From contig NZ_RWBG01000005.1 of assembly GCF_003944795.1 (NCBI RefSeq), positions 186,001 to 250,000 on the forward strand: a stretch of DNA of 64,000 nucleotides. Reading direction: 5' to 3'. The position numbers and the translations under genes are program-made. Below are positions 43,473 through 53,690 of the stretch, piece by piece (positions within the stretch are counted from its first letter, which is position 1; every line of letters begins with the position of its first letter). The notes below the pieces were generated by a model that searched no databases, was not told the DNA's origin, and saw only the letters and a program-made list of their open reading frames with translations. Source of the stretch: Mangrovimonas spongiae (lineage in GTDB: Bacteria; Bacteroidota; Bacteroidia; Flavobacteriales; Flavobacteriaceae).

Positions 43473-45899
43473 ATGAGACTGGTAACCGTCTTCATATACT
43501 TTTTTATTATATGTATTAGCATACAAGCTCAAGAAAAAAAACATCTTAATATAAAACGTACTACTACACCACCTAAAATAGATGGTGTTATTGATGATAA
43601 GGCTTGGAAAGACGCCCAAGAAGCTACTAATTTTATTCAATTTAAACCAGATGTTGGTAACACGTTGCCATCACACCAAAAAACAAGTGTAAAAGCTACT
43701 TACGATGATGATGCCATATATTTTGCGGCATTTTTGCATGATAAGCCTAAGGATATTATGAAACAATTTAACCAAAGAGACAATTTTGGACAACAGGATT
43801 TCTTTGGTATTATACTCAATCCTAATAATGATGCACAAAACGACACCGAATTCTTCGTATTTCCTTCTGGAAACCAAGCCGATGCTTTAGCATCGCCAAG
43901 CATAGGAGAAGATTTTGGCTGGAATGCTGTTTGGGAAAGTGCTGTTAAAATAGTAAGTAATGGTTGGGTTATTGAAGTGAAAATACCATATCGTTGTTTG
44001 CGTTTTTCAAATAAAGAAGTGCAAACTTGGGGCATACAATTTCATAGACATTTTCGTACCGATAGATCACAATATACCTGGAATCCTATCGACCCTACAA
44101 AAGGTAATATTGGTCTTTATCATGGCGAACTTACAGGAATAAAAAACATCCAACCTCCTACCCGATTAAGCTTTTATCCTTTTGCATCTGGCTTATATAC
44201 TACACAAGATGGCAACTCTGAAGACAAGTTTACGCTTGGCTTAGATTTAAAATACGGGATTAGCGAAAACTTCACGCTTGATGCCACTTTAATCCCGGAT
44301 TTTAGTCAAGCAGGTTTTGATGATGTGCAACTTAATTTAGGGCCTTTTGAGCAGACTTTTGCCGAACAACGTCAGTTTTTTACCGAAGGAGTCGACCTTT
44401 TTAATAAAGGAGGCTTATTTTATTCCAGACGCGTGGGAAGTGCGCCAGTAGGAAGACCTAACTTATCTAGCGATGAAGAAATTACCGATTATCCTTCAAA
44501 AGTAAAAGTTCTTAATGCTATTAAAGTGTCTGGACGTACAAAAAATGGTTTAGGTATTGGTTTTTTTAATGCTATTACCGAAAAAACAAACGCAAAAATT
44601 AAAAATACAGTAACAGGAGAAACCAGAAACGAAGTGGTAGAACCACTAACTAACTATAACATTTTTGTAGTCGACCAGCAATTTAACGGAAATTCCTCTG
44701 TGAGTTTAATTAATACTAACGTGACTAGAAACGGTCACTTTAGAGATGCTAATGTTACAGGAGTACTTGCAGACATTACTAATAAAAGCAATACTATTAA
44801 CGTAACTGGACAGCTTAAAACGAGTAACGTTAATACACCCAATGGTATGAGCACAGGATTTAGTTCGGAATTAGGTTTACGTAAAATTAACGGAAACTAT
44901 CGTTACGGTATTTACCACAACCTCGCTAATGATGATTACGATATTAATGACCTAGGCGTTATATTTAGAAATAACTACAATAACTTCTCTGCTGATGTTT
45001 CTTACCGTATTTTCGAACCAACAACAACATTTAATACATTCAACGCAAACTTGTGGATAGATTACAGCAGACTTTTAAAGCCGAGTACATACACAGGAAC
45101 TAATATAGGATCTAGTTTTAATGCCACCAATAAAAAGCTTCATTCTTTTGGTGCTAGTGCTTCTTTTGAACCTGGTAAACAATATGATTATTTTGAGCCT
45201 CGCACAGAAGGCTATCATTTTATTTACGAAAACAAGTACAATGTTAATACATGGATATCATCAAACTACAACAATACCTTTGCTTTAGACACAAGCCTAG
45301 GAGCAGCAGAAATTTTAGAAAACAATAGAGATGCTTTTAATTATTGGTATAGTATAAGTCCTAGAATTAAATTTAGCGAAAAATTTATTTTGGTGTATAG
45401 TTACGAATTCGATAACTATAATGGTGACCGCGGCTTTGTCACCAAGCAAGACAACCATATTATTTTTGGACAGCGAGACCGTAGAACTGTAGTAAACAGC
45501 CTGAGTGGGAACTACAATTTTAATGCTGTAAATGCCCTTACACTCACGTTTCGTAATTATTGGTCTACTGTTACTTATCACGACAATTTATATACCTTAC
45601 AAGAAAACGGAAGGCTTTCTCAAGAAGAAGCTTTTACAACAACAGATATATCTAACCCAGATGTAAATTTTAATACATGGAATTTAGATCTTTCTTACAC
45701 TTGGCAATTTGCTCCTGGTAGTTTATTGTCGGCTTTATATCGTAATCAGTTATTCGAAAATTCTAATGAAGCCTCGAAAGCCTATTTTGAAAGCTTAGAC
45801 ACCTTATTTCAGCAACCTATTCAACATACTTTCTCTTTAAGATTAGTCTATTTTATTGATTTTAACACTATAAAAAACAAGTTTAAAAAGAAAGCATAA
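43473..45899 (+). CDS. secreted/outer-membrane protein with CBM9-like domain (DUF5916 type)
   Basis: An 808-residue protein with a signal peptide (1-19), an N-terminal carbohydrate-binding family 9-like domain (about 25-215; PKIDGVIDDKAWKDA, TSVKATYDDDAIYFA) and a long beta-rich C-terminal region with many aromatic strands and a likely outer-membrane barrel (DUF5916 in flavobacterial annotation). FFTEGVDLFNKGGLFYSRRV is a strong family motif. Substrate unknown; the CBM9-like part suggests sugars or peptides, but this has not been shown for the family. Confidence 0.85.
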   Translation: MRLVTVFIYFFIICISIQAQEKKHLNIKRTTTPPKIDGVIDDKAWKDAQEATNFIQFKPDVGNTLPSHQKTSVKATYDDDAIYFAAFLHDKPKDIMKQFNQRDNFGQQDFFGIILNPNNDAQNDTEFFVFPSGNQADALASPSIGEDFGWNAVWESAVKIVSNGWVIEVKIPYRCLRFSNKEVQTWGIQFHRHFRTDRSQYTWNPIDPTKGNIGLYHGELTGIKNIQPPTRLSFYPFASGLYTTQDGNSEDKFTLGLDLKYGISENFTLDATLIPDFSQAGFDDVQLNLGPFEQTFAEQRQFFTEGVDLFNKGGLFYSRRVGSAPVGRPNLSSDEEITDYPSKVKVLNAIKVSGRTKNGLGIGFFNAITEKTNAKIKNTVTGETRNEVVEPLTNYNIFVVDQQFNGNSSVSLINTNVTRNGHFRDANVTGVLADITNKSNTINVTGQLKTSNVNTPNGMSTGFSSELGLRKINGNYRYGIYHNLANDDYDINDLGVIFRNNYNNFSADVSYRIFEPTTTFNTFNANLWIDYSRLLKPSTYTGTNIGSSFNATNKKLHSFGASASFEPGKQYDYFEPRTEGYHFIYENKYNVNTWISSNYNNTFALDTSLGAAEILENNRDAFNYWYSISPRIKFSEKFILVYSYEFDNYNGDRGFVTKQDNHIIFGQRDRRTVVNSLSGNYNFNAVNALTLTFRNYWSTVTYHDNLYTLQENGRLSQEEAFTTTDISNPDVNFNTWNLDLSYTWQFAPGSLLSALYRNQLFENSNEASKAYFESLDTLFQQPIQHTFSLRLVYFIDFNTIKNKFKKKA

Positions 45900-45950
45900 T
45901 GTCGTGTTTTAAAATTAAAATGGTATTTTCACAGCAAAGTTACAACCAAC

Positions 45951-46619
45951 GTGATTACAGCAAAAAATATTCATAAATACTACGGCGATTTACATGTTTT
46001 AAATGGTGTAAACCTAAACATAAAAAAAGGAGAAGTTGTCTCTATTGTAGGAGCTTCTGGAGCAGGAAAAACAACCTTATTACATATTTTAGGCACTTTA
46101 GATATAGCCTCTAAAAAAGAAGCTAGTAGCCTTACTATTAATAATACAAATGTGTTTAACTTAAAAGATAAAGCTTTAGCTAAATTTAGAAACGAGCATA
46201 TTGGTTTTATTTTTCAATTTCACCAATTATTACCCGAATTTACGGCTTTAGAAAATGTGTGTTTACCAGCATTTATAAAAGGAACATCTAAAGTAAAAGC
46301 CGAAAAACGTGCTATGGAACTCTTAGAGTTTCTTGGGCTTAAGCACCGTTGTAATCACAAACCTAACGAGCTTTCGGGTGGCGAACAACAGCGTGTTGCC
46401 GTTGCTAGAGCTTTAATTAACAAGCCCGAAGTTGTTTTTGCCGACGAACCGTCTGGAAACCTTGATAGCGAAAGTGCCGAAAACTTACACAATCTATTCT
46501 TTAAACTTCGGGACGAGTTTGGGCAAACCATTATTATTGTTACTCATAATGAAGAACTTGCCAACATGGCCGATCGTAAATTAACTATGGTTGATGGTAA
46601 TATTGTTGATGAGTTGTAA
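45951..46619 (+). CDS. ABC transporter ATP-binding protein, LolD-like
   Basis: A 222-residue ATPase. Walker [10 protein letters not shown] (34-42), Q-loop [16 protein letters not shown], signature LSGGEQQR, Walker [10 protein letters not shown] and the switch His in VTHNEEL are intact. The sequence falls in the LolD/MacB/FtsE group, most like LolD, which releases lipoproteins from the inner membrane. No permease gene is adjacent, so its partner must be encoded elsewhere. The start is GTG at 45951; the nearby upstream ATG (45920) is out of frame. Confidence 0.9.
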   Translation: MITAKNIHKYYGDLHVLNGVNLNIKKGEVVSIVGASGAGKTTLLHILGTLDIASKKEASSLTINNTNVFNLKDKALAKFRNEHIGFIFQFHQLLPEFTALENVCLPAFIKGTSKVKAEKRAMELLEFLGLKHRCNHKPNELSGGEQQRVAVARALINKPEVVFADEPSGNLDSESAENLHNLFFKLRDEFGQTIIIVTHNEELANMADRKLTMVDGNIVDEL

Positions 46620-46696
46620 TTTACAATTTCAATATATTTCAAAATAATTACACATTTACATAATAACATCATATAAAAAATAGTACATTTATTTAT

Positions 46697-47548
46697 ATGA
46701 AACTCGTTATTAGCTTTTGTGTCTTTTTTACTTTATCTTACTTTGCACTAGGGCAAAATACTATTCTTTGGAAAGTGTCTGATACCATTAATAAGAAAAC
46801 AAGTTATGTGGTAGGGACCTTTCATCAGTTTGGGAATTCTTTCGTTGATAATATACCAGAACTAAAAAAAGTATTATTACGTTCAGAACTTGCTATATTC
46901 GAATCGACTGCCAATCCACAAGATACGCGAAACATGATTGCGCAAAGAGATAGATCGTTAGATATTGAAAACTATCTTAAAAAAAGAGATTTAAAAAAAT
47001 TAAAACAAATAAGTGTTAATTGGAAAGTCGATTTATATAAACTTCACCCTATAGAATTGAGTTGGAAACTACAACAAGAATTTCAAAAAATAAAATGCAA
47101 AACCGTTAAGCCTACTGATAAATGGGATCATTTTGACAATTATCTCATTCATATTGCAAAACAGAATAAAATTGAGTGTTTAGGGCTTGAGACCGATAGT
47201 ATGCAACTAAATTTTATTGCAAAAGAACATAATTTTCCTAGTTGGAAAGATGAGAAAAAAACGATTCATCTTTTTATAAAAAAATTAAGTCGTAATAAAC
47301 TTGAAAAGGGTGATTGTTTTTTTACAGAAAAGTACCGGAACTTTAATTTAGACTATAAACTAACCGAAGACTGCCCAGATAACATTTTAATAAAACAACG
47401 TAACCAAAATTGGATGAAAGTTTTACCTAACTTTTTAAAAAATAAAAACTGTTTTGTCGCTTTAGGCTATCTTCATCTTACGCGTAATTGTGGGGTTTTA
47501 TCACGATTACAAGCATTAGGTTTTGTTGTTACCCCAGTTGAGTTATAA
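46697..47548 (+). CDS. TraB/GumN family protein
   Basis: A 283-residue protein with a signal peptide (about 1-19) and the TraB/GumN fold related to Tiki metalloproteases. N-terminal motif SYVVGTFHQFG (GTxH type) and C-terminal motif FVALGYLHLTRNCGVLSRL (GxxH type) supply the predicted metal ligands; AIFESTANP has the conserved Glu. Protease activity is known only for animal Tiki; the bacterial role is unknown. Confidence 0.85.
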   Translation: MKLVISFCVFFTLSYFALGQNTILWKVSDTINKKTSYVVGTFHQFGNSFVDNIPELKKVLLRSELAIFESTANPQDTRNMIAQRDRSLDIENYLKKRDLKKLKQISVNWKVDLYKLHPIELSWKLQQEFQKIKCKTVKPTDKWDHFDNYLIHIAKQNKIECLGLETDSMQLNFIAKEHNFPSWKDEKKTIHLFIKKLSRNKLEKGDCFFTEKYRNFNLDYKLTEDCPDNILIKQRNQNWMKVLPNFLKNKNCFVALGYLHLTRNCGVLSRLQALGFVVTPVEL

Positions 47549-47633
47549 GTTGATAAGAAATATGGTAATTTTAAACATTAAAAATATTACTTAAAATACC
47601 TACATTAGTACCTAACACTAACCTATAAAAAAT

Positions 47634-49322
47634 ATGCTACTTATACTTCTATCCTATTGTTACATTCTTGTAATTTTAGGCATTGTTGGTATAGGTATAA
47701 ACCATCTGTTTCGCATACATAACAATCATCCTGTACAAACAATTACACACGGTATTTTTGGTATTATCGTACTAGGACTACTTTGGGCTATGGTGGCACC
47801 TTTAAGTATAGGAATACATATTGTATTAGTTATTATTACAATATTACTTGCTATAAAATATAAGCAAGAGGTTATCACATTATATCAAAATGCTTTTACT
47901 AGTTTTTTTCAGCTGAACACTATTTTTAAAGTCTTTTTTTTAATAACTACAATCCTTGTAATATTAAAGTGTGCAGGACCACCAACACTTCCGGATAACG
48001 AATCTTACTACGTGCAATCCATAAAATGGTTTACACAATATGGTATGGTAACTGGCTTAATTAATTTGCATCCGTTTTTAGGACAAGCGTCGGGTTGGCA
48101 TGTCCTACAAAGTATTTTTGGATTTGGTTTTGTAACTAATAACCTTAACGATTTAAACGGATTAATACTTATTTTAATAAATCTCTTTGCATTTGAAAAG
48201 CTTAACAAGTATATCAACAATCAAAATAAAAACTATTACGATCTTATTATAGGTTTATGGCCAATTACCAATGTAGTAGGTTTTATGCTTATTGCTTCGC
48301 CATCTACCGATTTACCTGTTTATTCCTTAGGAATTTTAATCATATATCTTGCTCTATCATACGAAAATTCACCAAATACGAACAACTTAAAATCACTTTG
48401 GATACTTACAGCAACCTTATGGCTTATAAAAGCTACCACATTCTGGTATATTTTAATACCAATGATGCTTACATTTAAGTGTAAAATACATACTAAAAAA
48501 GTAATGAAATTTGCGTTGGTATTACTTATCATAACTAGTAGTATTTTAATTGTCAAGAATATAATCATCACTGGAAATCCTATTTACCCATTAACTACAA
48601 TTAAAACACTAAAAACCTCTTGGGCATTACCAACATCGGTTGAAGGCTATTTGTTTCAATATTTAAAATCCTATGGTTATGGGCTTACGCCAAACACATA
48701 CAATACTTCAAATAGTCTACAACACATAATACATTGGCTTACCAATAATGGTATAGATAGTATATTAAATCTTATGGCATTAACTATATTCCTTTTAACA
48801 CCACTAGTTTATAGGAAATTAAAACAAAAACAAGCATTAAGCCTGATTTATATTGTAGCGGTAGTACAATTATTTACACTCTTAATAACATCGCCGCAAC
48901 TTAGGTTTTATCTCGGGTTTGTATTATTTTTTACATGTTTATTAGCGGCAAAACTATTCAAACATAAAAAAGCTATTATAACACTTTTAGTTGTTAGTAT
49001 TATCTTTACAAGTCTTAGCATGTTACCAGTAACAAAGCAACTACCAATACCTAATAGTTTAAAAAACATTTCATGGAGAACCATCATAATTCCTCATGAA
49101 AACACGAATGAAAACCAAATAACTTACAAGAAAATAAAGGAAGGAAATACTGTTTTTTATTCTCCTGCAACTAGTGATTTTTTCTGGGGAACACATAATG
49201 CGCCATTACCTGCATTAAATAAACAACAGTTAGATTATTTTAAAAAATACTTCAAAACTATTCCACAACAGCGAACAAACAATTTAAAAGACGGTTTTAT
49301 CTCTAAAAAAATCGTTCCTTAA
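47634..49322 (+). CDS. polytopic membrane protein, possibly GT-C-like
   Basis: A 562-residue protein with about 12 transmembrane segments, a short polar stretch near residues 115-140 (LPDNESYYVQSIKWFTQYGM) and a small C-terminal soluble tail. The pattern, with an acidic residue and aromatic motif after the first few helices (Asp-Asn-Glu), is reminiscent of GT-C glycosyltransferases or polymerase-like proteins, and similar proteins are annotated only as a membrane family in Bacteroidota and spirochaetes. I do not assign a function. Confidence 0.65.
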   Translation: MLLILLSYCYILVILGIVGIGINHLFRIHNNHPVQTITHGIFGIIVLGLLWAMVAPLSIGIHIVLVIITILLAIKYKQEVITLYQNAFTSFFQLNTIFKVFFLITTILVILKCAGPPTLPDNESYYVQSIKWFTQYGMVTGLINLHPFLGQASGWHVLQSIFGFGFVTNNLNDLNGLILILINLFAFEKLNKYINNQNKNYYDLIIGLWPITNVVGFMLIASPSTDLPVYSLGILIIYLALSYENSPNTNNLKSLWILTATLWLIKATTFWYILIPMMLTFKCKIHTKKVMKFALVLLIITSSILIVKNIIITGNPIYPLTTIKTLKTSWALPTSVEGYLFQYLKSYGYGLTPNTYNTSNSLQHIIHWLTNNGIDSILNLMALTIFLLTPLVYRKLKQKQALSLIYIVAVVQLFTLLITSPQLRFYLGFVLFFTCLLAAKLFKHKKAIITLLVVSIIFTSLSMLPVTKQLPIPNSLKNISWRTIIIPHENTNENQITYKKIKEGNTVFYSPATSDFFWGTHNAPLPALNKQQLDYFKKYFKTIPQQRTNNLKDGFISKKIVP

Positions 49323-49354
49323 TATCTCGTCTAAAAAAAGTATTTTAGTGCGTT

Positions 49355-50119
49355 ATGAATAAAGACGATTTAAAAACCTTCCTCAATCAAAAAGTTGATC
49401 AATACAATAACCCAAGGTTTATTACAACCGATCCTATTCAAGTCCCGCATCAATTCAGTAAAAAAGAAGATATTGAAATAGCCGCATTTCTATCGGCCAC
49501 TATTGCATGGGGCAATCGAAAAAGCATTATAAAAAATGCCAAAAGAATGATGGATTTTATGGGGAATTCACCATACGATTTTGTATTAAACCATTCAGAA
49601 ACTGATTTAGAACAGCTTCAACCTTTTGTACATCGCACATTTAATGGGCTAGATTTTCAAACATTTATAAAAGGATTACAGCATATTTACACCAATCATG
49701 AAGGGCTCGAACATGTTTTTAAAACATATGCACAAGTAGATTCGTTACAATTTGCTATTCATAAATTTAAACAAACATTCTTTCAAATAGAGCACCAACC
49801 ACGAACTCAAAAACACATTAGCGATCCTTTAAAAAAGTCTGCAGCCAAACGCCTTAATATGTTTTTAAGATGGATGGTAAGAAACGATAACTCTGGTGTA
49901 GATTTTGGCTTATGGAAAAGTCTATCGCCTTCTCAATTATCCTGTCCACTAGATGTTCATTCAGGAAATGTTGCCAGAAAATTAGGACTTCTTAAAAGAA
50001 AACAAAACGATGCTAAAGCCTTACAAGAATTAGATAATAGCTTAAGAAAACTAGATCCTAAAGACCCCGTAAAATATGATTTTGCTTTATTTGGCTTAGG
50101 CGTTTTCGAAGGATTTTAA
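49355..50119 (+). CDS. TIGR02757 family protein (DUF2400)
   Basis: A 254-residue soluble protein of unknown function. Family signatures: FITTDPIQVPHQFSKKEDIE, AAFLSATIAWGNRKSI, LRWMVRNDNSGVDFGLWK, CPLDVHSGNVARKLGLLKR and PVKYDFALFGLGVFE. The all-helical pattern recalls HhH/endonuclease III-like folds, but no catalytic residues are certain. Conserved in Bacteroidota and some Proteobacteria. Confidence 0.92.
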   Translation: MNKDDLKTFLNQKVDQYNNPRFITTDPIQVPHQFSKKEDIEIAAFLSATIAWGNRKSIIKNAKRMMDFMGNSPYDFVLNHSETDLEQLQPFVHRTFNGLDFQTFIKGLQHIYTNHEGLEHVFKTYAQVDSLQFAIHKFKQTFFQIEHQPRTQKHISDPLKKSAAKRLNMFLRWMVRNDNSGVDFGLWKSLSPSQLSCPLDVHSGNVARKLGLLKRKQNDAKALQELDNSLRKLDPKDPVKYDFALFGLGVFEGF

Positions 50120-50152
50120 AAACTTCGCTTATCTTTACAAAAACTCATTATT

Positions 50153-51643
50153 ATGATACGTTATTCGTTATTGCTTTTAATTACACTCATAGGTGTAATA
50201 TCTCATGCACAATCAAGATTAGTACCAGTTGATACTGTAGTAACAACATCAAATAGTATTACTGTAAACGGAAAACAAATTAATTATACAGCTAAAACAG
50301 GCACCCAACCCGTTTGGGACAACAACGGAGATCCTATTGCTACACTATTCTACACTTACTACAAAAGAGATAATGTGAATAAAGCCTCGCAACGTCCATT
50401 AATATTTTCATTTAATGGCGGACCAGGCTCTGCTTCTGTTTGGATGCATATAGCTTATACAGGACCAAAAGTGTTAAATATTGATGATGAAGGCTATCCT
50501 ATTCAACCTTATGGAGTTAAAGATAACCCAAATTCCATTTTAGATGTGGCCGATATTGTTTTTATAAACCCTGTAAATACAGGGTATTCACGTATGATAA
50601 AAAATAAAGAAGGAAAATATCCAGACCGCGACAAATTCTTTGGAATTAATGCCGATATCAAGTATTTAGCCGAATGGATGAATACCTTTGTAAGTCGTTA
50701 TAATCGTTGGGAATCGCCTAAATATATCATTGGTGAAAGTTATGGAGGCACTAGAGTTATGGGACTTTCTGAAGAATTACAAAATAGTCAATGGATGTAC
50801 TTAAATGGTGTTATCATGGTATCTCCTGCCGATTATAAAGTTATTTATCGTGGTAATCCAACAGCATCTGCATTAAACTTACCATATTATACTGCTGCAG
50901 CATGGTACCACAAAGCATTACCTAGCGAATTACAACAAAAAGACTTACTTGATATTTTACCAGAAGTTGAAAATTATAGTATTAGTACTTTATTACCAGC
51001 GTTATCAAAAGGTGGGTTTATTGCTCAAGAAGAAAAACAAACCATTGCCAATAAAATGGCCTACTATTCAGGGTTATCAACAAATGATATTCTACAACAT
51101 AATTTAGATGTTCCAACATCATTTTTCTGGAAAGCTTTATTACGTGATAAAAGTGGACATACCATAGGTAGATTAGACTCTAGATATTTAGGTTTAGACA
51201 AAACCGATGCAGGTACATCACCCGATTATAATGCCGAATTATCGTCGTGGTTACACTCGTTTACGCCAGCTATTAATTATTACATTAAAGAGCAATTAAA
51301 TTTTAAAACCGATGCTAAATACAATATGTTTGGCAATGTGCATCCATGGGATAGACAAAACGATAACACTAGAGAGCGTTTAAGACAAGCTATGGCAGCT
51401 AACCCTTACTTAAATGTGCTTATACAATCTGGTTATTACGATGGGGCAACCACCTATTTTAATGCCAAATATACTATGTGGCAAGTAGATCCTAGTGGTA
51501 AAATGAAAGATCGTTTTATGTTTAAAGGCTACAGAAGCGGCCACATGATGTATTTAAGACATGACGACCTTATTAAAGCAAACGACGATTTAAGGGCGTT
51601 TATTACCAAAACATCATCTACAGGAAAAGCTGCTAAATATTAA
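50153..51643 (+). CDS. secreted S10 serine carboxypeptidase
   Basis: A 496-residue alpha/beta hydrolase-fold peptidase of family S10. Signal peptide 1-20; FSFNGGPGSASVW is the oxyanion region; catalytic Ser196 in GESYGGTR, Asp in SGYYDGATTY and His in YRSGHMMYLRHDD. It probably removes C-terminal residues from peptides in the periplasm or outside the cell. A one-mismatch -7-like TATCTTTA lies at 50130. Followed by a strong shared terminator. Confidence 0.93.
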   Translation: MIRYSLLLLITLIGVISHAQSRLVPVDTVVTTSNSITVNGKQINYTAKTGTQPVWDNNGDPIATLFYTYYKRDNVNKASQRPLIFSFNGGPGSASVWMHIAYTGPKVLNIDDEGYPIQPYGVKDNPNSILDVADIVFINPVNTGYSRMIKNKEGKYPDRDKFFGINADIKYLAEWMNTFVSRYNRWESPKYIIGESYGGTRVMGLSEELQNSQWMYLNGVIMVSPADYKVIYRGNPTASALNLPYYTAAAWYHKALPSELQQKDLLDILPEVENYSISTLLPALSKGGFIAQEEKQTIANKMAYYSGLSTNDILQHNLDVPTSFFWKALLRDKSGHTIGRLDSRYLGLDKTDAGTSPDYNAELSSWLHSFTPAINYYIKEQLNFKTDAKYNMFGNVHPWDRQNDNTRERLRQAMAANPYLNVLIQSGYYDGATTYFNAKYTMWQVDPSGKMKDRFMFKGYRSGHMMYLRHDDLIKANDDLRAFITKTSSTGKAAKY

Positions 51644-51647
51644 GAAT

Positions 51648-51676
51648 AAAAAACCACGCCTTAAGCGTGGTTTTTT
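51648..51676. terminator. bidirectional terminator between S10 and M61 peptidase genes
   Basis: AAAAAACCACGC (51648-51659) pairs perfectly with GCGTGGTTTTTT (51665-51676) around a CTTAA loop, giving six U on either strand. The two peptidase genes converge on it. Confidence 0.94.
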
Positions 51677-51698
51677 ATTTAATTTATTGAGAAAAAGA

Positions 51699-53588
51699 TT
51701 AGCCTTTTAACCATGCTTTACGTAACGCAATTTGTGCGTCGGTAGCATTTTCTTTTTCTTTAAGGGTTCTTCCAGTTGTGTAAGATTGCTCTAAAGTTTC
51801 TTTTATAGTCACTTCTTTTCCATCTCTTAAAAGAGTCATCTCCATATCGGTTCCTGGTTGCCACATAAATACCTTTTGGAAGATAGTTTGGGCGTTTTGC
51901 AAGGTTACTTCTTCACCATCTATAGCTTTAATAACATCGTTTGGTTGTACGCCATGCTCGTTCCAAAAGCTATTTTCTTTTACAGCTTCTGTAAAGAAAA
52001 TAGTACCTGCTTGTGCATTAGCACTAACAATTAAGGTTCCTGCATTTTGAATATAGTTTGTTTTTACTCTGCTCTCTCCCATTTCTAATCCTACTTTTTC
52101 GAAAAACTCGTTGTAATTAATTGGCGTATCTCCTACAACATGAGTGTTTAAAAAGTGTCCTACTGAAGGATAAGTCATAGCAATAATTTCTTCTAAAATT
52201 TTATCGTCTTCAAATGGTTTGTTTTTACCGTATTTCATAGAAAGTTCTTTCATTAACGATAAAATACCACGATTACCATTACTTTCTTCACGCATTAAAA
52301 TATCGATACACATACCAATTAAAGCTCCTTTTTGGTAAACATTGTAATAGTTACTTGCGTATGGTTCATCTAAAATATTTTCACTCATTATAGTGAAGCT
52401 CATGGTATCATCTAAACCTCTTGAGGTTTTAATTTTATCCATGATTTTAGTGTAAAAATCATCATTGCTAACAAGTCCTTGATCTACCTGAAAAAGTGTT
52501 GCAAAATATTCGGTAACCCCTTCATACATCCATAAATGCTTTGAAAATGTTGGGTTGTTATAATCGAAATAATGTACATCTTCAGAATGTACACTTAATG
52601 GTGTTACAATATGAAAGAATTCATGAGAAACCACATCTGTCATACTTGCAGAAAGTGCGTTAAATGGCATCGCTTCTGGCATAACTACCACTGTTGATGT
52701 ATGATGTTCTAAGGCACCAAATCCTTTAGGTGATTTTTCATCGCCACGAGATAAGTATAAATAAATATCGTAACGTGGTGTACTGTTAATATCGCCTAAA
52801 TAAGTTTTCTGTGCTTGCATCATTTTATAGATAGTCTCTTTTATCTGAGCAGCCGTATGTGTTTTGTTAGGAGAATATACGCTTAATACAATTTTAATAT
52901 CACCGACTTGAAATTCTTCAACATCTAGTTTTCCGTACATCATTGGGTTATCTGTAATATCGAAATAACGCGGTGCAAAATAACTTGTAGTAACTGTGTT
53001 ACCATCGGCAGAAGTTGTTTCAGCTACATTTTGTAATGCTGAAGTTCTAACAAAATCGGCTGGTGATACAACATCTAATTTATACTGATTGTTTTTAAGC
53101 GAATCGAAATACCCTACAAAACCATGTAAGTTCAATACATAATTATCTGGTTCTATATTTGTACCTGCTGGCGAAAAAGGCACGTCACCTCCTATACCAC
53201 CTGTTACTTCCTGATCGAAAGTATCATTTGCCCAATAGGTAATATAATCTAGACTCTTTGCGTTAGCAATAGTCCATGTATTGGTGTCGTTTTTTTCAAC
53301 AGTAAGCTCATTTCCATCATAGTCAAAAGCTTTTAAGTTTTCTATATATTTTCCAAAATCACTTACCGAATATGTTCCTTGAACTACTTTTGGTAAACGA
53401 TATGTTACTGTTTCGGTAGTAAATCGTCCTGGATTAATAGTTACTGGAACTTGATCGTTCTCAACCTTTGTTAAATCAATTTTTGAAGCAATTGGCGTGC
53501 TTACAGCTAGATCATCGGCAACTTTATTAGAAGAGCCGCAAGCGACTAAAAGTGTACTAATGCCTAAAATAGCAAATGTTTTTTTCAT
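51699..53588 (-). CDS. M61 family metallopeptidase lipoprotein with PDZ domain
   Basis: A 629-residue protein with a type II signal peptide (LLVAC, Cys17), an N-terminal beta domain, a gluzincin catalytic domain with HEFFH (His322, Glu323, His326) and the downstream Glu355 in WMYEGVTEYFA, then a C-terminal PDZ domain (about 500-600) with GTIFFTEAV and VIKAIDGEEV. M61 enzymes are glycyl or acidic aminopeptidases. Located on the outer or inner membrane by lipid anchor. Divergent from the GT2 gene. Confidence 0.94.
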   Translation of the reverse strand: MKKTFAILGISTLLVACGSSNKVADDLAVSTPIASKIDLTKVENDQVPVTINPGRFTTETVTYRLPKVVQGTYSVSDFGKYIENLKAFDYDGNELTVEKNDTNTWTIANAKSLDYITYWANDTFDQEVTGGIGGDVPFSPAGTNIEPDNYVLNLHGFVGYFDSLKNNQYKLDVVSPADFVRTSALQNVAETTSADGNTVTTSYFAPRYFDITDNPMMYGKLDVEEFQVGDIKIVLSVYSPNKTHTAAQIKETIYKMMQAQKTYLGDINSTPRYDIYLYLSRGDEKSPKGFGALEHHTSTVVVMPEAMPFNALSASMTDVVSHEFFHIVTPLSVHSEDVHYFDYNNPTFSKHLWMYEGVTEYFATLFQVDQGLVSNDDFYTKIMDKIKTSRGLDDTMSFTIMSENILDEPYASNYYNVYQKGALIGMCIDILMREESNGNRGILSLMKELSMKYGKNKPFEDDKILEEIIAMTYPSVGHFLNTHVVGDTPINYNEFFEKVGLEMGESRVKTNYIQNAGTLIVSANAQAGTIFFTEAVKENSFWNEHGVQPNDVIKAIDGEEVTLQNAQTIFQKVFMWQPGTDMEMTLLRDGKEVTIKETLEQSYTTGRTLKEKENATDAQIALRKAWLKG

Positions 53589-53620
53589 GTTTTGTGTTTT
53601 AAATGTGCTTAGTTGACGCT

Positions 53621-53628
53621 CAAAAATA
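53621..53628 (-). promoter_or_regulatory. -7 promoter element TATTTTTG of the M61 peptidase gene
   Basis: Exact TAnnTTTG match on the minus strand, followed by AGCG, 32 bases before the ATG at 53588. Confidence 0.5.
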
Positions 53629-53657
53629 TTATGTGTTACATTTATTATCCTTAAGAT

Positions 53658-53686
53658 TTTGTTAAAAGCGTAAATTATTATCTTCG
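53658..53686 (+). promoter_or_regulatory. candidate promoter of the GT2 gene, possibly leaderless
   Basis: TTTG (53658-53661), 17 bases, then TATCTTCG (53679-53686), one mismatch from TAnnTTTG. The ATG at 53691 follows after only four bases (TGAC), so transcription would begin at or beside the start codon. Confidence 0.4.
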
Positions 53687-53690
53687 TGAC

